Positions 1-8,473 of a stretch of DNA of 64,000 bases are shown here, in pieces. A program made the translations under genes and the position numbers. The notes beneath the pieces were generated by a model, which was given only the letters and a program-made list of their open reading frames with translations, was not told the DNA's origin and did not search any database. The DNA comes from Caulobacteraceae bacterium (GTDB lineage: Bacteria; Pseudomonadota; Alphaproteobacteria; Caulobacterales; Caulobacteraceae), in assembly GCA_030446805.1 (NCBI GenBank), contig JAUJMO010000001.1, forward strand, positions 1,135,241 through 1,199,240. The letters are read 5' to 3'. The first letter of the stretch is position 1. Every line of letters begins with the position of its first letter.

Positions 1-2373
1 GCCGAAGTCGAGTACCATCCGCACAACTCGCCCATGATCTGGGTCAAATTCCCCGTCGTGGACCCGGGCGACATGGCCCCGCGCCTGCATCAGGTCGGCG
101 CCGACGCCCCTGATGTAGTGGCAGACCCGGCTGCGGTCGGCGCCAGCATCGTCATCTGGACCACCACGCCCTGGACCATCCCGGGCAACCGCGCCATCGC
201 CTACGGCCCGGCCATCACCTACGGCCTTTACCTGATCGAGAGCGTCGAGACCGGGGGCGAGCTCGAGTCCTACGCCCGCGCCGGCGAGCGGCTGATCGTG
301 GCCGACAAGCTGGCCGAGGAGGTCCGGGCCGCCGCGCGGATCACCAGTTGGCGCCGCCTCCAGCCCGTCGACCCCGGCCCCCTCACCTGCGAGCACCCCT
401 TGGCCGGGGCCGACCCCGGCTATCGCTACCCCGTGCCGCTCCTGCCCGGATCCCATGTCACGGACGAGGCGGGCACAGGCTTCGTCCACACCGCTCCCAG
501 CCATGGCCAGGAGGACTTTCAGGTCTGGCTGGCGTCCGGCCGGCGCGACGTGCCCGACATGGTCGACGAGGACGGGGCCTACTTCCCCCACGTGCCCTTG
601 TTCGGCGGCTTGGCCGTCCTGGAGACCGAAGGCAAGAAAACCGGCAAGTTCGGCCCGGCCAACGGCGCGGTGACCGAGGCCCTGATCGCCCAAGGCAAGC
701 TGCTGGCCCGCGGCCGCCTGGAGCACAGCTATCCGCATAGCTGGCGCTCCAAGGCTCCGGTCATCTACCGCAACACGCCTCAGTGGTTCATCCGGCTTGA
801 TGAAGCCTCGGACGAACGCGTCGAAACGCTGCGCGAATTGGCCCTCGCCGGTATCGACCGGACGAAGTTCGTCCCCGACGCCGGCCGCAACCGCATCCGC
901 GGCATGGTCGAAGGCCGTCCTGACTGGTTGATCAGCCGCCAGCGCGCCTGGGGCACCCCGATCGCCATGTTCGTTGAGCGCGACACCGGCGAACCCCTGC
1001 GCGATGAGGCCGTCAACGCCCGCATCCAGGAGATCATCCGCGCCGAGGGCGCCGACGCCTGGTTCACCCGCCCCCCCGCTGACTTCCTGCCCGGTTACGA
1101 TCCGACCCACTACGAGCGCATCGAAGACATCCTCGACGTCTGGTTCGACAGCGGCTCCACCCACGCCTTCACCCTGGAAGGGCGCCCCGCCTCCCGCTGG
1201 CCGGCCGACCTCTACCTCGAAGGCTCCGACCAGCATCGCGGTTGGTTCCAGGCCTCCCTGCTGGAAGCCTGCGCCACCCGAGGCGCCCCGCCCTTCCGCG
1301 CAGTGCTCACCCACGGCTTCACGCTTGATGAGCAGGGCGAGAAGATGAGCAAGTCCAAGGGAAACACCGTGGCTCCTCAGACGGTGATCAAGGACAGCGG
1401 CGCCGAGATCCTCCGCCTGTGGGCCGCATCGGTCGACTACGAGGACGACCAGCGCATCGGCAAGACCATCCTCCAGACGGTCACAGACAGCTACCGCAAG
1501 CTCCGCAATACGGTGCGTTACCTGCTGGGCGCGCTGGCCGACTTCACCGACGCCGAGCGCATCGAGCTCGAGCGGATGCCCCCGCTGGAGCGCTACATCC
1601 TCCACCGCCTCTGGGCCCTGGACGCCGAGGTTCGCGCCGCCTACGAGGCCTATCGTTTCTCCGACGTGATCCGCGCCCTGTCCGATTTCTGCGCCGGCGA
1701 CCTGTCGGCGCTCTTTTTCGACATCCGCAAGGACGCCCTCTACTGCGACCGCCCCGACAGCGAACGCCGCCGCGCTTGCCGCACGGTGATGGAGGCGGTC
1801 TTCGACCGGCTCACGGTCTGGCTGGCGCCCCTGCTGCCCTTCACCATGGAAGAGGCTTGGCGGACGCGCTTTCCCAGCGGTGGCAGCGTCTGCGCGCGGG
1901 TGTTCCCCCCCACGCCCGAGGCCTGGCGCAACGAGGCGGAGGCGGAGCGCTGGGCCAAGGTTGAGCAAGTGCTTGGGGCGGTGACCAGCGTTCTGGAGAC
2001 TCAGCGCCGGGAGAAGGCCATAGGATCGGCGCTGGAGGCCGCGCCGATCGTCCATCTGCCTTCGGACGACTTGCTGGCGGCCTTTGCAGGCCTGCAGGCC
2101 GAGGACGTGTTCCGAACCAGCCAAGCCCAGCTGAGAGGTCCGGGCGAAGCTGAACCGGGGCCGGCTTCCGTGACCGTGCAGCGGCCGCAGCTCCCGGAGC
2201 GGGGTATCGTGATCGAGCCGCTCAGAGCTGAAGGACTGAGATGCGCCCGCTCCTGGAAGGTCCTCCCCGAGGTCCGGCGCAATCTTGACCAGCACGGGCT
2301 TCCCCTCACCGACCGCGACCTGGACGCGGTTCGCTGGTGGGACGCTCACCACGCCCGCGGGCAAGCCGCATGA
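1..2373 (+). CDS. ileS: Isoleucyl-tRNA synthetase (5' end outside window)
   Basis: Class I aminoacyl-tRNA synthetase that charges tRNA-Ile in the cytoplasm. The reading frame is open from base 1, so the gene starts upstream; 790 residues are visible and roughly 150-180 N-terminal residues, including the HIGH motif, are missing. The CP1 editing domain is present (TTPWTIPGN, GTGFVHTAPSHG), then the tRNA-binding WFDSGS region, KMSKS at 1342-1356 and the anticodon-binding helical domain. The C-terminal region that carries a four-Cys zinc finger in many IleRS keeps only one Cys (GLRCARSWKVLPE); the other positions read Ser, Thr and Asp. The stop codon overlaps the lspA start as ATGA, so the two are translationally coupled. 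Confidence 0.97.
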   Translation, partial: AEVEYHPHNSPMIWVKFPVVDPGDMAPRLHQVGADAPDVVADPAAVGASIVIWTTTPWTIPGNRAIAYGPAITYGLYLIESVETGGELESYARAGERLIVADKLAEEVRAAARITSWRRLQPVDPGPLTCEHPLAGADPGYRYPVPLLPGSHVTDEAGTGFVHTAPSHGQEDFQVWLASGRRDVPDMVDEDGAYFPHVPLFGGLAVLETEGKKTGKFGPANGAVTEALIAQGKLLARGRLEHSYPHSWRSKAPVIYRNTPQWFIRLDEASDERVETLRELALAGIDRTKFVPDAGRNRIRGMVEGRPDWLISRQRAWGTPIAMFVERDTGEPLRDEAVNARIQEIIRAEGADAWFTRPPADFLPGYDPTHYERIEDILDVWFDSGSTHAFTLEGRPASRWPADLYLEGSDQHRGWFQASLLEACATRGAPPFRAVLTHGFTLDEQGEKMSKSKGNTVAPQTVIKDSGAEILRLWAASVDYEDDQRIGKTILQTVTDSYRKLRNTVRYLLGALADFTDAERIELERMPPLERYILHRLWALDAEVRAAYEAYRFSDVIRALSDFCAGDLSALFFDIRKDALYCDRPDSERRRACRTVMEAVFDRLTVWLAPLLPFTMEEAWRTRFPSGGSVCARVFPPTPEAWRNEAEAERWAKVEQVLGAVTSVLETQRREKAIGSALEAAPIVHLPSDDLLAAFAGLQAEDVFRTSQAQLRGPGEAEPGPASVTVQRPQLPERGIVIEPLRAEGLRCARSWKVLPEVRRNLDQHGLPLTDRDLDAVRWWDAHHARGQAA

Positions 2374-2999
2374 CCCCTCCCGTTCAGGATGACGCCTTGG
2401 CCACCCCTCCCGCTTTCCCTGGCGAAGGCGCGGCCCCAACGGTCCAACCCGGCGCCGGGGGTGCAGGCCCCGCCATGGACCCCGGCCTTCGTCGAGGGGA
2501 GCGGAAAGGAGGTGTGACCCGCCTCGGCGGCCGTGCTTACGCCCTTGCCCTTCTGGTCATCATCCTCGACCAGCTCAGCAAGTTCTGGGTGCTCGAGGTC
2601 TTCCGCCTTCCCGAGCGCGGCTCCGTGGAGCTTCTGCCCGTCCTTTCCCTCTCCATGGTCTGGAACCGGGGCGTCAGCTTCGGCCTGTTTCAGGCGGAGG
2701 ACGCGGGCCGCTGGATCCTGGCCGCGTTTTCGCTCGGGGTGGCCGTCATGCTGGCCTTGTGGGCCCGCAAGGCGGACCGTCCCGTCCTGGCCACAGCGCT
2801 GGGGCTCGTCATCGGCGGCGCGATCGGCAACCTGATCGACCGCGTGCGCCTGGGCGCGGTGGCCGACTTCATCGATGTCTCCGGTCTGGGCTTCTTCCCC
2901 TGGGTGTTCAACATCGCCGACAGCGCCATCAGCGTCGGCGTGATCCTGCTGATCCTTGACAGCCTGCTGCCTCAGGCGCGCGACCCGCGCCGGCCTTGA
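2370..2999 (+). CDS. lspA: Lipoprotein signal peptidase (signal peptidase II), with repeat-derived N-terminal extension
   Basis: Inner-membrane aspartyl protease that cleaves signal peptides of lipidated prolipoproteins. The core has the four expected helices with DQLSKFW, WNRGVSFGLF, GNLIDR, VADFID and FNIADSAI, the last two carrying the catalytic aspartates. The ATG at 2370 overlaps the ileS stop (ATGA), giving 209 residues, about 48 more than usual. Those 48 residues (Pro/Gly/Ala-rich, ending MDPGLRRGERKGG) are encoded by a dispersed palindromic repeat. A GTG at 2514 would give a normal 161-residue protein but has its AGGAGG only one base away. I annotate the coupled ATG; either start may be used. 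Confidence 0.93.
   Translation: MTPPVQDDALATPPAFPGEGAAPTVQPGAGGAGPAMDPGLRRGERKGGVTRLGGRAYALALLVIILDQLSKFWVLEVFRLPERGSVELLPVLSLSMVWNRGVSFGLFQAEDAGRWILAAFSLGVAVMLALWARKADRPVLATALGLVIGGAIGNLIDRVRLGAVADFIDVSGLGFFPWVFNIADSAISVGVILLILDSLLPQARDPRRP
2404..2512. repeat. Degenerate copy of a two-armed palindromic repeat inside the 5' end of lspA
   Basis: The left arm near 2404-2436 resembles the left arm of the element at 53420-53444, and the right arm near 2472-2512 (TGGACCCCGGCCTTCG, then GGAGCGGAAAGGAGG) resembles the element around 53523-53558. The arms are inverted relative to each other and each contains an internal hairpin with several mismatches. The copy is translated in frame as part of lspA. 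Similarity was judged by eye. Confidence 0.75.
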
Positions 3000-3108
3000 C
3001 CGAGACGACCATCTGTCCGCCTGATCGAGCATGGGTCACGCAAGACGCCGCATTGGCGCCGCACCGCTCTGTCAGTTAGGCTGAACCCAGTTCCCGTCCG
3101 GAGCGTCC

Positions 3109-3657
3109 ATGCGTCCTCACAGTCTGCTTATCCTCGCCGCCCTGGCCGCCGCGGGCGTGTCCGCCTCGGGCTGCAGCTCGCTGCGGCAGCTGGCCGGCGC
3201 GAAGACCACGCCCGACGAGTTCCGTGTGGTCACCAAGCCGCCCCTGGTGGTCCCGCCGGAGTACGCCCTGCGCCCGCCCGCGCCCGGCGAGCCCCGCCCC
3301 CAGGAGCTCGCGCCCGAGTCGGCGGCCCGCAACGCGCTCCTGGGCGCGCGCCAGAACATCGTTCGCAGCCAGGGCGAGAACCTGCTGGTCGCGAAGGCCG
3401 GCGCCCAGCAGGCCGACCCCTTGATCCGCTACGTGGTTGACGACGAGTTCGGCGACATCGCCCACAAGGAAAAGAGCTTCGCCGACCGCATCCTGTTCTG
3501 GCGCAAGGACCAGCCCAACGCAGCCACCACGGCCGCGACCACCGCCGCCCCCGTCGACGCCGCCGCCGAACAGGCCCGCATCGCCAACCTGACCGGCGGA
3601 AGGCCGGTCGTGATCCAGCGCCAGGGCCGCACGCGCTTCAAGCTCCCGGGCCTCTAG
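3109..3657 (+). CDS. BamF/DUF3035-type outer-membrane lipoprotein
   Basis: Predicted lipoprotein of 182 residues. Residues 1-22 form a signal peptide ending in the lipobox ASG-Cys. The stretch TTPDEFRVVTKPPLVVPPEY just after the Cys is the hallmark of the alphaproteobacterial DUF3035 family, described as the BamF subunit of the beta-barrel assembly complex. Most of the rest is Ala/Pro-rich and probably disordered. It follows lspA, the peptidase that would process it. Family assignment is by recognised motif; the BamF role is family knowledge. Confidence 0.82.
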   Translation: MRPHSLLILAALAAAGVSASGCSSLRQLAGAKTTPDEFRVVTKPPLVVPPEYALRPPAPGEPRPQELAPESAARNALLGARQNIVRSQGENLLVAKAGAQQADPLIRYVVDDEFGDIAHKEKSFADRILFWRKDQPNAATTAATTAAPVDAAAEQARIANLTGGRPVVIQRQGRTRFKLPGL

Positions 3658-3703
3658 GCCGCAGGGCGTGGTCGAAGTGAGGAGCACGCCCTAAATCCCT
3701 CTC

Positions 3704-3907
3704 ATGACCTCCGTCCTGAACGTCCTCCTGCCCATCGCCTTGGGCGCCGTGTTCATCACCCTGTGCCTGGGCATCTACAGCCTGTTCCGCGGCGGCGACT
3801 TCGCCCGCTCCCATTCCAACAAGCTGATGCGCCTGCGCGTGGCGCTCCAGTTCGTGGCCGTGGTGGTGCTGATGGCGGCCTTCTACTTCAGCCGCCAGGG
3901 CGCCTGA
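3704..3907 (+). CDS. Small twin-transmembrane protein with HIG1-like domain
   Basis: A 67-residue protein with two hydrophobic segments (residues 5-27 and 47-62) joined by a basic loop containing SNKLMRLRVALQF, which matches the N-x-L-M-R-x-R-V-x-x-Q signature of HIG1 proteins. In mitochondria such proteins associate with respiratory complexes; the bacterial role is not established. Its stop codon abuts the ATG of the downstream adenosyltransferase, a common alphaproteobacterial pairing. Confidence 0.85.
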   Translation: MTSVLNVLLPIALGAVFITLCLGIYSLFRGGDFARSHSNKLMRLRVALQFVAVVVLMAAFYFSRQGA

Positions 3908-4495
3908 ATGGTCAAGCTGAACCGGATCTACACCCGCACCGGAGATGGGGGGGATACCGGCTTGGCCACGGGCGAGCGCGTTCTCAAGGACGACGCCCGG
4001 GTGGCCGCCTATGGCGAGGTGGACGAAACCAACGCCTGCTTGGGCTTGGCTCGGCTGCAGGCCGCCGCCGACGCCTGGCTCGACGCGGCGCTGGGTCGCA
4101 TCCAGAATGAACTCTTCGATCTGGGCGCCGACCTCGCCACCCCGGAACGCGACGAGCCTCTCGGGTTTGAACCGCTCCGCGTCACCCCCGACCAGGTGGC
4201 CCGACTCGAGCGTGAGATCGACTTCATGAACGAGGCCGTGTCGCCCTTGAACAGCTTTGTCCTGCCTGGGGGCTCGCCCCTGGCGTCGGCCCTGCACCTG
4301 GCCCGCACCGTCTCGCGTCGGGCCGAGCGGGCGAGCGTCACCCTTTCCCGCATGCCCGGCGAGAGGGTGAGCCCCACCGCGATCGCCTATCTCAACCGTT
4401 TGTCGGACCACCTTTTCGTGGCCTCGCGCCGCGCCAACGCCGACGGGGCGGCCGACGTGCTCTGGGTTCCCGGCGCCACCCGCGATCAGGGCTGA
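3908..4495 (+). CDS. PduO-type cob(I)yrinic acid a,c-diamide adenosyltransferase
   Basis: Makes adenosylcobalamin by transferring the adenosyl group of ATP to Co(I) corrinoid. The 195-residue protein has the N-terminal ATP loop TRTGDGGDTGL (residues 9-19), GEVDETNACLG and the C-terminal helix with RRAERASVTL and LNRLSDHLFVASRRAN, typical of the PduO/MMAB type rather than CobA. The start immediately follows the HIG1-like gene. Its 3' end overlaps the convergent small gene by 10 bases. No cobalamin riboswitch was seen upstream. Confidence 0.95.
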   Translation: MVKLNRIYTRTGDGGDTGLATGERVLKDDARVAAYGEVDETNACLGLARLQAAADAWLDAALGRIQNELFDLGADLATPERDEPLGFEPLRVTPDQVARLEREIDFMNEAVSPLNSFVLPGGSPLASALHLARTVSRRAERASVTLSRMPGERVSPTAIAYLNRLSDHLFVASRRANADGAADVLWVPGATRDQG

Positions 4496-4725
4496 GCGGG
4501 CCGGCTCGGAGCGGAGGCGGCCGCCCGCGTGCGCGGCCGACCTGTGAACAGGGAGATGTCGATGGGGGTGGCGCAGATCCGCTCTTCGGGGTCCCACCAC
4601 GCGCCTTTGGCCTCGCAGTCCTGCCGCGGCTTGACCACATAGATGGCGTGGTAGGTCGAGGCCGCCGAGCCCAGCAGGAACAGGGCGAAGAACCCGTACT
4701 TGAGGCGGGAGATCGTCTTCGTCAT
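4486..4725 (-). CDS. Small single-pass membrane protein of unknown function
   Basis: A 79-residue protein. The start is placed at the ATG beginning MTKTISRLKYGFF because a transmembrane helix (residues 9-30) follows at once; the upstream open frame has no membrane or family character. After the helix comes a short soluble part with two Cys (RQDCEAKGAWWDPEERICATP), which looks like a small disulphide-closed extracytoplasmic motif, then a Pro/Ala/Arg tail. I do not recognise a named family. It is divergent from etfB and convergent with the adenosyltransferase gene. Confidence 0.7.
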   Translation of the reverse strand: MTKTISRLKYGFFALFLLGSAASTYHAIYVVKPRQDCEAKGAWWDPEERICATPIDISLFTGRPRTRAAASAPSRPAQP

Positions 4726-4773
4726 GGGGGCTAGATGACGCCGGGGAACCCGCCCGGCAAGCGTTCGGGCTGT

Positions 4774-4803
4774 TTGACACCCGTTGTTGATGCCGCCAGT
4801 TAT
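4774..4803 (+). promoter_or_regulatory. Possible sigma-70-type promoter for etfBA
   Basis: TTGACA at 4774-4779 is followed after 18 bases by AGTTAT at 4798-4803, about 30 bases before the etfB start at 4832. The -35 box is perfect; the -10 is only a moderate match. This is inferred from sequence only. Confidence 0.4.
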
Positions 4804-4831
4804 CCGGCGCTCCAGTTGCGCGGTGGAACTC

Positions 4832-5599
4832 ATGAAGGTGTTGGTCCCGGTCAAGCGGGTCATCGATTACAACGTCAAGGTCCGGGTGAAGCCCGACGGC
4901 TCCGGCGTGGACCTGGCCAACGTCAAGATGTCCATGAACCCGTTCGACGAGATCGCGGTCGAGGAAGCCGTCCGCCTCAAGGAAGGCAAGGAGCACCACG
5001 CCCCTGGCACGGTCACCGAGATCGTGGTGGTCTCCATCGGCCCCGCCCAGGCGCAGGAGACCCTCCGCACCGCGCTCGCCATGGGGGCCGACCGCGGCGT
5101 CCTGATCCAGACGGACGAAATCGTGGAGCCCCTCGCCGTCGCCAAGCTCCTGCGCGCCGTGGTCGAGCAGGAGCAGCCCGGCTTGGTCATCATGGGCAAA
5201 CAGGCCATCGACGACGACACAAACGCCACCGGCCAGATGCTGGCCGCCCTGCTCGACTGGCCCCAGGCGACCTTCGCTTCGCGGCTGGAGGTGGCGGGCG
5301 ACACGGCCCTGGTGACCCGAGAGGTCGATGGCGGACTGCAGACGCTCGCCGTGAGCCTTCCGGCCGTGGTCACCACCGACCTTCGTCTGAACGAGCCGCG
5401 CTACGCCTCCCTGCCCAACATCATGAAGGCCAAGAAGAAGCCCATCGACATCAAGCCCGTCGCCGAATACGGCGTCGACGTCGCCCCCCGCCTCCGCTCC
5501 TTGAACGTGGCCGAACCGGCCAAGCGTCAAGGCGGCATCAAGGTGGAGTCCGCGCAGGACCTGGTCGTGCGCCTCAAGAACGAAGCGGGAGTGCTCTGA
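4832..5599 (+). CDS. etfB: Electron transfer flavoprotein, beta subunit
   Basis: Beta subunit of the soluble ETF heterodimer that accepts electrons from acyl-CoA and related dehydrogenases and passes them to ETF-ubiquinone oxidoreductase. It has 255 residues beginning [17 protein letters not shown], with the AMP-binding region ([30 protein letters not shown]) and the conserved loop [20 protein letters not shown]. The ATG at 4832 is chosen over an in-frame upstream ATG because the family begins exactly here. The TGATG junction with etfA (5597-5601) indicates coupled translation. Confidence 0.97.
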   Translation: MKVLVPVKRVIDYNVKVRVKPDGSGVDLANVKMSMNPFDEIAVEEAVRLKEGKEHHAPGTVTEIVVVSIGPAQAQETLRTALAMGADRGVLIQTDEIVEPLAVAKLLRAVVEQEQPGLVIMGKQAIDDDTNATGQMLAALLDWPQATFASRLEVAGDTALVTREVDGGLQTLAVSLPAVVTTDLRLNEPRYASLPNIMKAKKKPIDIKPVAEYGVDVAPRLRSLNVAEPAKRQGGIKVESAQDLVVRLKNEAGVL

Positions 5600-6546
5600 T
5601 GGCCGTCCTCGTCGTCGCCGATCACGACAACACCCACCTGCGCGACAGCACCACCAAGACCATCACCGCCGCCCAGCGCCTCTCGCCCGAGGTGGACGTC
5701 CTGGTTCTGGGCTCGGGCTGCCGCGCCGCCGCCGAAGAGGCGGCCTCCGTTCAGGGCGTTCGCCGCACCCTGCTGGCCGATCGCGAGGATTTGGACAAGG
5801 TCATCGCGGAGACGGTGGCCGATCTCATCCTGAGCCTGATGGACGGCTACGACGCGGTGCTGGCCCCCGCCTCCTCCGCCGGGAAGAACTTCGCACCGCG
5901 GGTAGCGGCCAAGCTGGACGTGGCGCCGCTTTCCGACGTGATCGAGATCGTCGACGCAGACACCTTCGTGCGTCCCATCTACGCCGGCAATGCGCTGCAA
6001 ACAGTTCAGAGCTCCGACCCCAAGAAGGTGATCACCGTTCGCCCCACCGCCTTCAAGGCCGCCGCGATCGGCGGCGGCTCCGGCGTGGTGGAGGAGGTCC
6101 AGCCGACCCCGCCCGCCGCCCGGACCCGCTTCGAACGGGAGGAGATCGTCAAAACGGAACGGCCGGAACTCGGCGCGGCCAAGATCGTCGTTTCCGGCGG
6201 CCGCGCCCTGGGCTCCTCGGAGGAGTTCGAGCGCGTGATCGTTCCCTTGGCCGACCTCCTGGGCGCGGCGGTGGGCGCCAGCCGGGCCGCCGTGGACGCC
6301 GGCTATGCGCCGAACGACTACCAGGTGGGCCAGACGGGCAAGGTGGTCGCCCCGGACCTCTACATCGCAGTGGGCATATCCGGCGCGATCCAGCACCTGG
6401 CGGGGATGAAGGACAGCAAGGTCATCGTGGCCATCAACAAGGATGGCGACGCACCAATCTTCTCCGTGGCCGACTACGGCGTGGTCGGCGACTACAAGAC
6501 TGTCATTCCGCAGATCATGGATGAACTGAAGCAGGTCGGCCGTTAG
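5599..6546 (+). CDS. etfA: Electron transfer flavoprotein, alpha subunit
   Basis: FAD-binding partner of EtfB, 315 residues. The C-terminal FAD domain is clear: [12 protein letters not shown], then [19 protein letters not shown] and [20 protein letters not shown]. The N-terminal domain provides the dimer interface. Its ATG shares a base with the etfB stop. The dehydrogenase gene that often follows etfA in alphaproteobacteria is not present; instead a convergent flavoprotein gene starts its 3' end seven bases downstream. Confidence 0.97.
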   Translation: MAVLVVADHDNTHLRDSTTKTITAAQRLSPEVDVLVLGSGCRAAAEEAASVQGVRRTLLADREDLDKVIAETVADLILSLMDGYDAVLAPASSAGKNFAPRVAAKLDVAPLSDVIEIVDADTFVRPIYAGNALQTVQSSDPKKVITVRPTAFKAAAIGGGSGVVEEVQPTPPAARTRFEREEIVKTERPELGAAKIVVSGGRALGSSEEFERVIVPLADLLGAAVGASRAAVDAGYAPNDYQVGQTGKVVAPDLYIAVGISGAIQHLAGMKDSKVIVAINKDGDAPIFSVADYGVVGDYKTVIPQIMDELKQVGR

Positions 6547-6552
6547 CAGTCG

Positions 6553-7488
6553 CTAGCCAACCGCCAGCAGCCCCTCGTCGGCCCCGCCCGCCAAGTGGGC
6601 TTTGCGGAGCTTGTTGTGGATGTCGGTGGCGGCGATCGCCCCTTCCGCCTGGGCGATCGACAGCTGGTTGAGCCCCCGCACCATGTCGCCGGCCGCGTAA
6701 AGGCCGTCGATGGACGTCATCATGTGCCCGTTGACCCAGAGCCGGTCGTCATCGTCCAACCGGGCTCCTGCGTCATGCGCCAGCTTGCTCCGCGGCTCCA
6801 TGCCAAGCGCCGGGTAGGCGCTGTCGAAGCTGTAGGACCGCCCATCCACGTTCAGGACCACGTCTTGGGCTTCCAAGGTGACGTCCGACGCGTCGCAATG
6901 GATCAGCTCGGCGCCCGTCTCGGCCAGAGCCCGTCGGTTCTCGCCGTCGAGCCGGCCCCCATCGATCAGGACCAAGGCCAGGCGATCGGTGTAGGTGCGC
7001 AGGAACTCGATCTCGCGCACCGCGTGCGCGTTCCTGCCGATCACCGCCACCCGCTTCCCGGTGATCTCGAAAGCGTCGCAGATGGGGCACCAGCGGATCA
7101 CCCCGCGTTGCGTGCCCGCGAACATGCCCGCGATGTCCGGCTGAACGTCTCGCACGCCGGTCGCCAGGATCACGCTGCGCGCCCTGAGCTCGCCCCCCTC
7201 CGTGTCTAGGGTGAAAACGCCGTCCGGACCGCATTGAAGCCTGCGGACGGTCCCGGAACGTATCTCCGCATCATACAGCCGGGCCTGGCCCTGCATGAGC
7301 CCCAGCAGCTCCCCGCCGTTGATCCCCTGCGGAAACCCCGGATGGTTGTGGCTGGTCGGGATCCAGCCCGCGCGCGGATCGCCTGCATCGATGACCAGGG
7401 CAGGGCGGTGGAAACGCCCCAGGTAGATGGCCGCGGTCAAGCCGCCTGGGCCGCCGCCGACGATGATGTTGTCCCGAACTTCGGCCAT
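6553..7488 (-). CDS. Thioredoxin-reductase-like NAD(P)/FAD-dependent oxidoreductase
   Basis: A 311-residue two-domain flavoprotein: N-terminal FAD dinucleotide fold ([18 protein letters not shown]), a central NAD(P)H domain with [18 protein letters not shown], and the C-terminal FAD motif [25 protein letters not shown] pair (WCPICDAFE) sits where thioredoxin reductase has its redox-active CxxC, so disulphide or peroxiredoxin reduction is plausible, but the partner is unknown. The start at 7488 is the ATG right before the FAD fold; a longer open frame upstream lacks homology character. It is distinct from canonical TrxB in its substrate-facing loops. Confidence 0.88.
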   Translation of the reverse strand: MAEVRDNIIVGGGPGGLTAAIYLGRFHRPALVIDAGDPRAGWIPTSHNHPGFPQGINGGELLGLMQGQARLYDAEIRSGTVRRLQCGPDGVFTLDTEGGELRARSVILATGVRDVQPDIAGMFAGTQRGVIRWCPICDAFEITGKRVAVIGRNAHAVREIEFLRTYTDRLALVLIDGGRLDGENRRALAETGAELIHCDASDVTLEAQDVVLNVDGRSYSFDSAYPALGMEPRSKLAHDAGARLDDDDRLWVNGHMMTSIDGLYAAGDMVRGLNQLSIAQAEGAIAATDIHNKLRKAHLAGGADEGLLAVG

Positions 7489-7546
7489 GACGCCTCTCCC
7501 GCGAACGCGAATAACTGCGCCGGCCGGCAAGAGTTCACGGCCCAGC

Positions 7547-8209
7547 TCAGGGTTCGGCCCACATGCGCAGGAGATCGCCCACGGACTTGGACAAGAGCAG
7601 CCGCGCCTCGCCCGCCCGCTGTGTCGCCTGCACCCGCGCCAGGTCGAACAGCAGTTCTCGCTGGTCGGCCCGGCGAACCTGGCTTTGAATCCAGCCCACG
7701 CAGGCCAGTCGCTCACCCCGGGTCACGGGGGTCACCCGGTGCAGGACGCCTGTGGCGTAAATGGCGACAGTGCCCGCCAGGGGCCGCACCTCACGCTCCC
7801 CGTCCAACCCGTCCAACAGGAGAGCGCCGCCGTCGTAGGTCTCCGGATCGGACAGGAAGAGGGTGAAGCTCAGGTCCGTGCGCATGCGTCCGCCGCCCTC
7901 GGCCGCGATCAGGGCGTTGTCGTTGTGCGGCCCATAGGCGTTCCCCGGCCGGTAACGGGAGAACAGCAGTCCCGACCACCGCGCCGGCCGGGCGTAGGCC
8001 GCCACCAGTTCGTGCCGCTCCAGGAGCGCGCGCACCGAAAGCCCCAGGGCGACCACGCCCGGGTCGGCCTTGTCGGCCTGGGCGTTGGCCTTCACCTGAC
8101 GGGCGGCCTCCCCGGCCGTGCTCCGGCCGTCCAGGAAAGGAAGCTTCGCCAGGGCCTCGCGAACGCGGCGAACCTCTCCGGGCGGGAGAGCGTTGGCGAT
8201 GATCAGCAT
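7547..8209 (-). CDS. PKHD-type Fe(II)/2-oxoglutarate-dependent hydroxylase (PiuC/YbiX family)
   Basis: A 220-residue double-stranded beta-helix oxygenase. The iron triad is visible as H95-x-D97 (YGPHNDN) and H157 (GVLHRVTPV), with R167 (TRGER) for 2-oxoglutarate. The family is commonly linked to iron uptake (PiuC next to TonB receptors), but no receptor is adjacent here, so the substrate is unknown. The ATG at 8209 starts [20 protein letters not shown], the family N-terminus. It is divergent from the small lipoprotein gene at 8271. Confidence 0.92.
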   Translation of the reverse strand: MLIIANALPPGEVRRVREALAKLPFLDGRSTAGEAARQVKANAQADKADPGVVALGLSVRALLERHELVAAYARPARWSGLLFSRYRPGNAYGPHNDNALIAAEGGGRMRTDLSFTLFLSDPETYDGGALLLDGLDGEREVRPLAGTVAIYATGVLHRVTPVTRGERLACVGWIQSQVRRADQRELLFDLARVQATQRAGEARLLLSKSVGDLLRMWAEP

Positions 8210-8270
8210 GGCCGGGCCTCGTTGTCGGGTCGGGGATGATCGCCTAGGCTGAACCAACCGAGGAGACGAG

Positions 8271-8468
8271 ATGAGCAGGTTCCGCGCGAAAGTCTGGACG
8301 AGCTTGGGCGCGGCCGCCCTGTTGGGCGTCGCCGCCTGCGAAGGCGGGGGCGAGACGGAGGAGACGCCTGCGGCGTCCACCGCTCCGGCGGCGGAAGGCG
8401 AGGGCGAGGACGGCGCGACGACGTCCCAGCCCGCGGCCCCCGCGGCCGAGGGTGAAGGCGAAGGCTGA
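8271..8468 (+). CDS. Small acidic lipoprotein, unknown function
   Basis: A 65-residue predicted lipoprotein: signal peptide with lipobox VAA-Cys at residue 23, then an entirely low-complexity Glu/Gly/Ala/Thr tail in which APAAEGEGE occurs twice. Nothing identifies a family. An acidic disordered tail on a lipid anchor could bind metal or act as a spacer, but that is speculation. It is convergent with the TlpA-like gene, with five bases between them. Confidence 0.6.
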   Translation: MSRFRAKVWTSLGAAALLGVAACEGGGETEETPAASTAPAAEGEGEDGATTSQPAAPAAEGEGEG

Positions 8469-8473
8469 CCGCC

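Noticed and set aside
3700-3910. Possible cobalamin riboswitch before the adenosyltransferase
   Set aside because: The gene abuts the HIG1-like gene and no B12-box-like sequence or leader exists.
3638-5530. Long open minus-strand frame across the adenosyltransferase and etfB
   Set aside because: Shadow of conserved plus-strand genes; only the 79-residue gene at 4486-4725, in a different frame, is credible.
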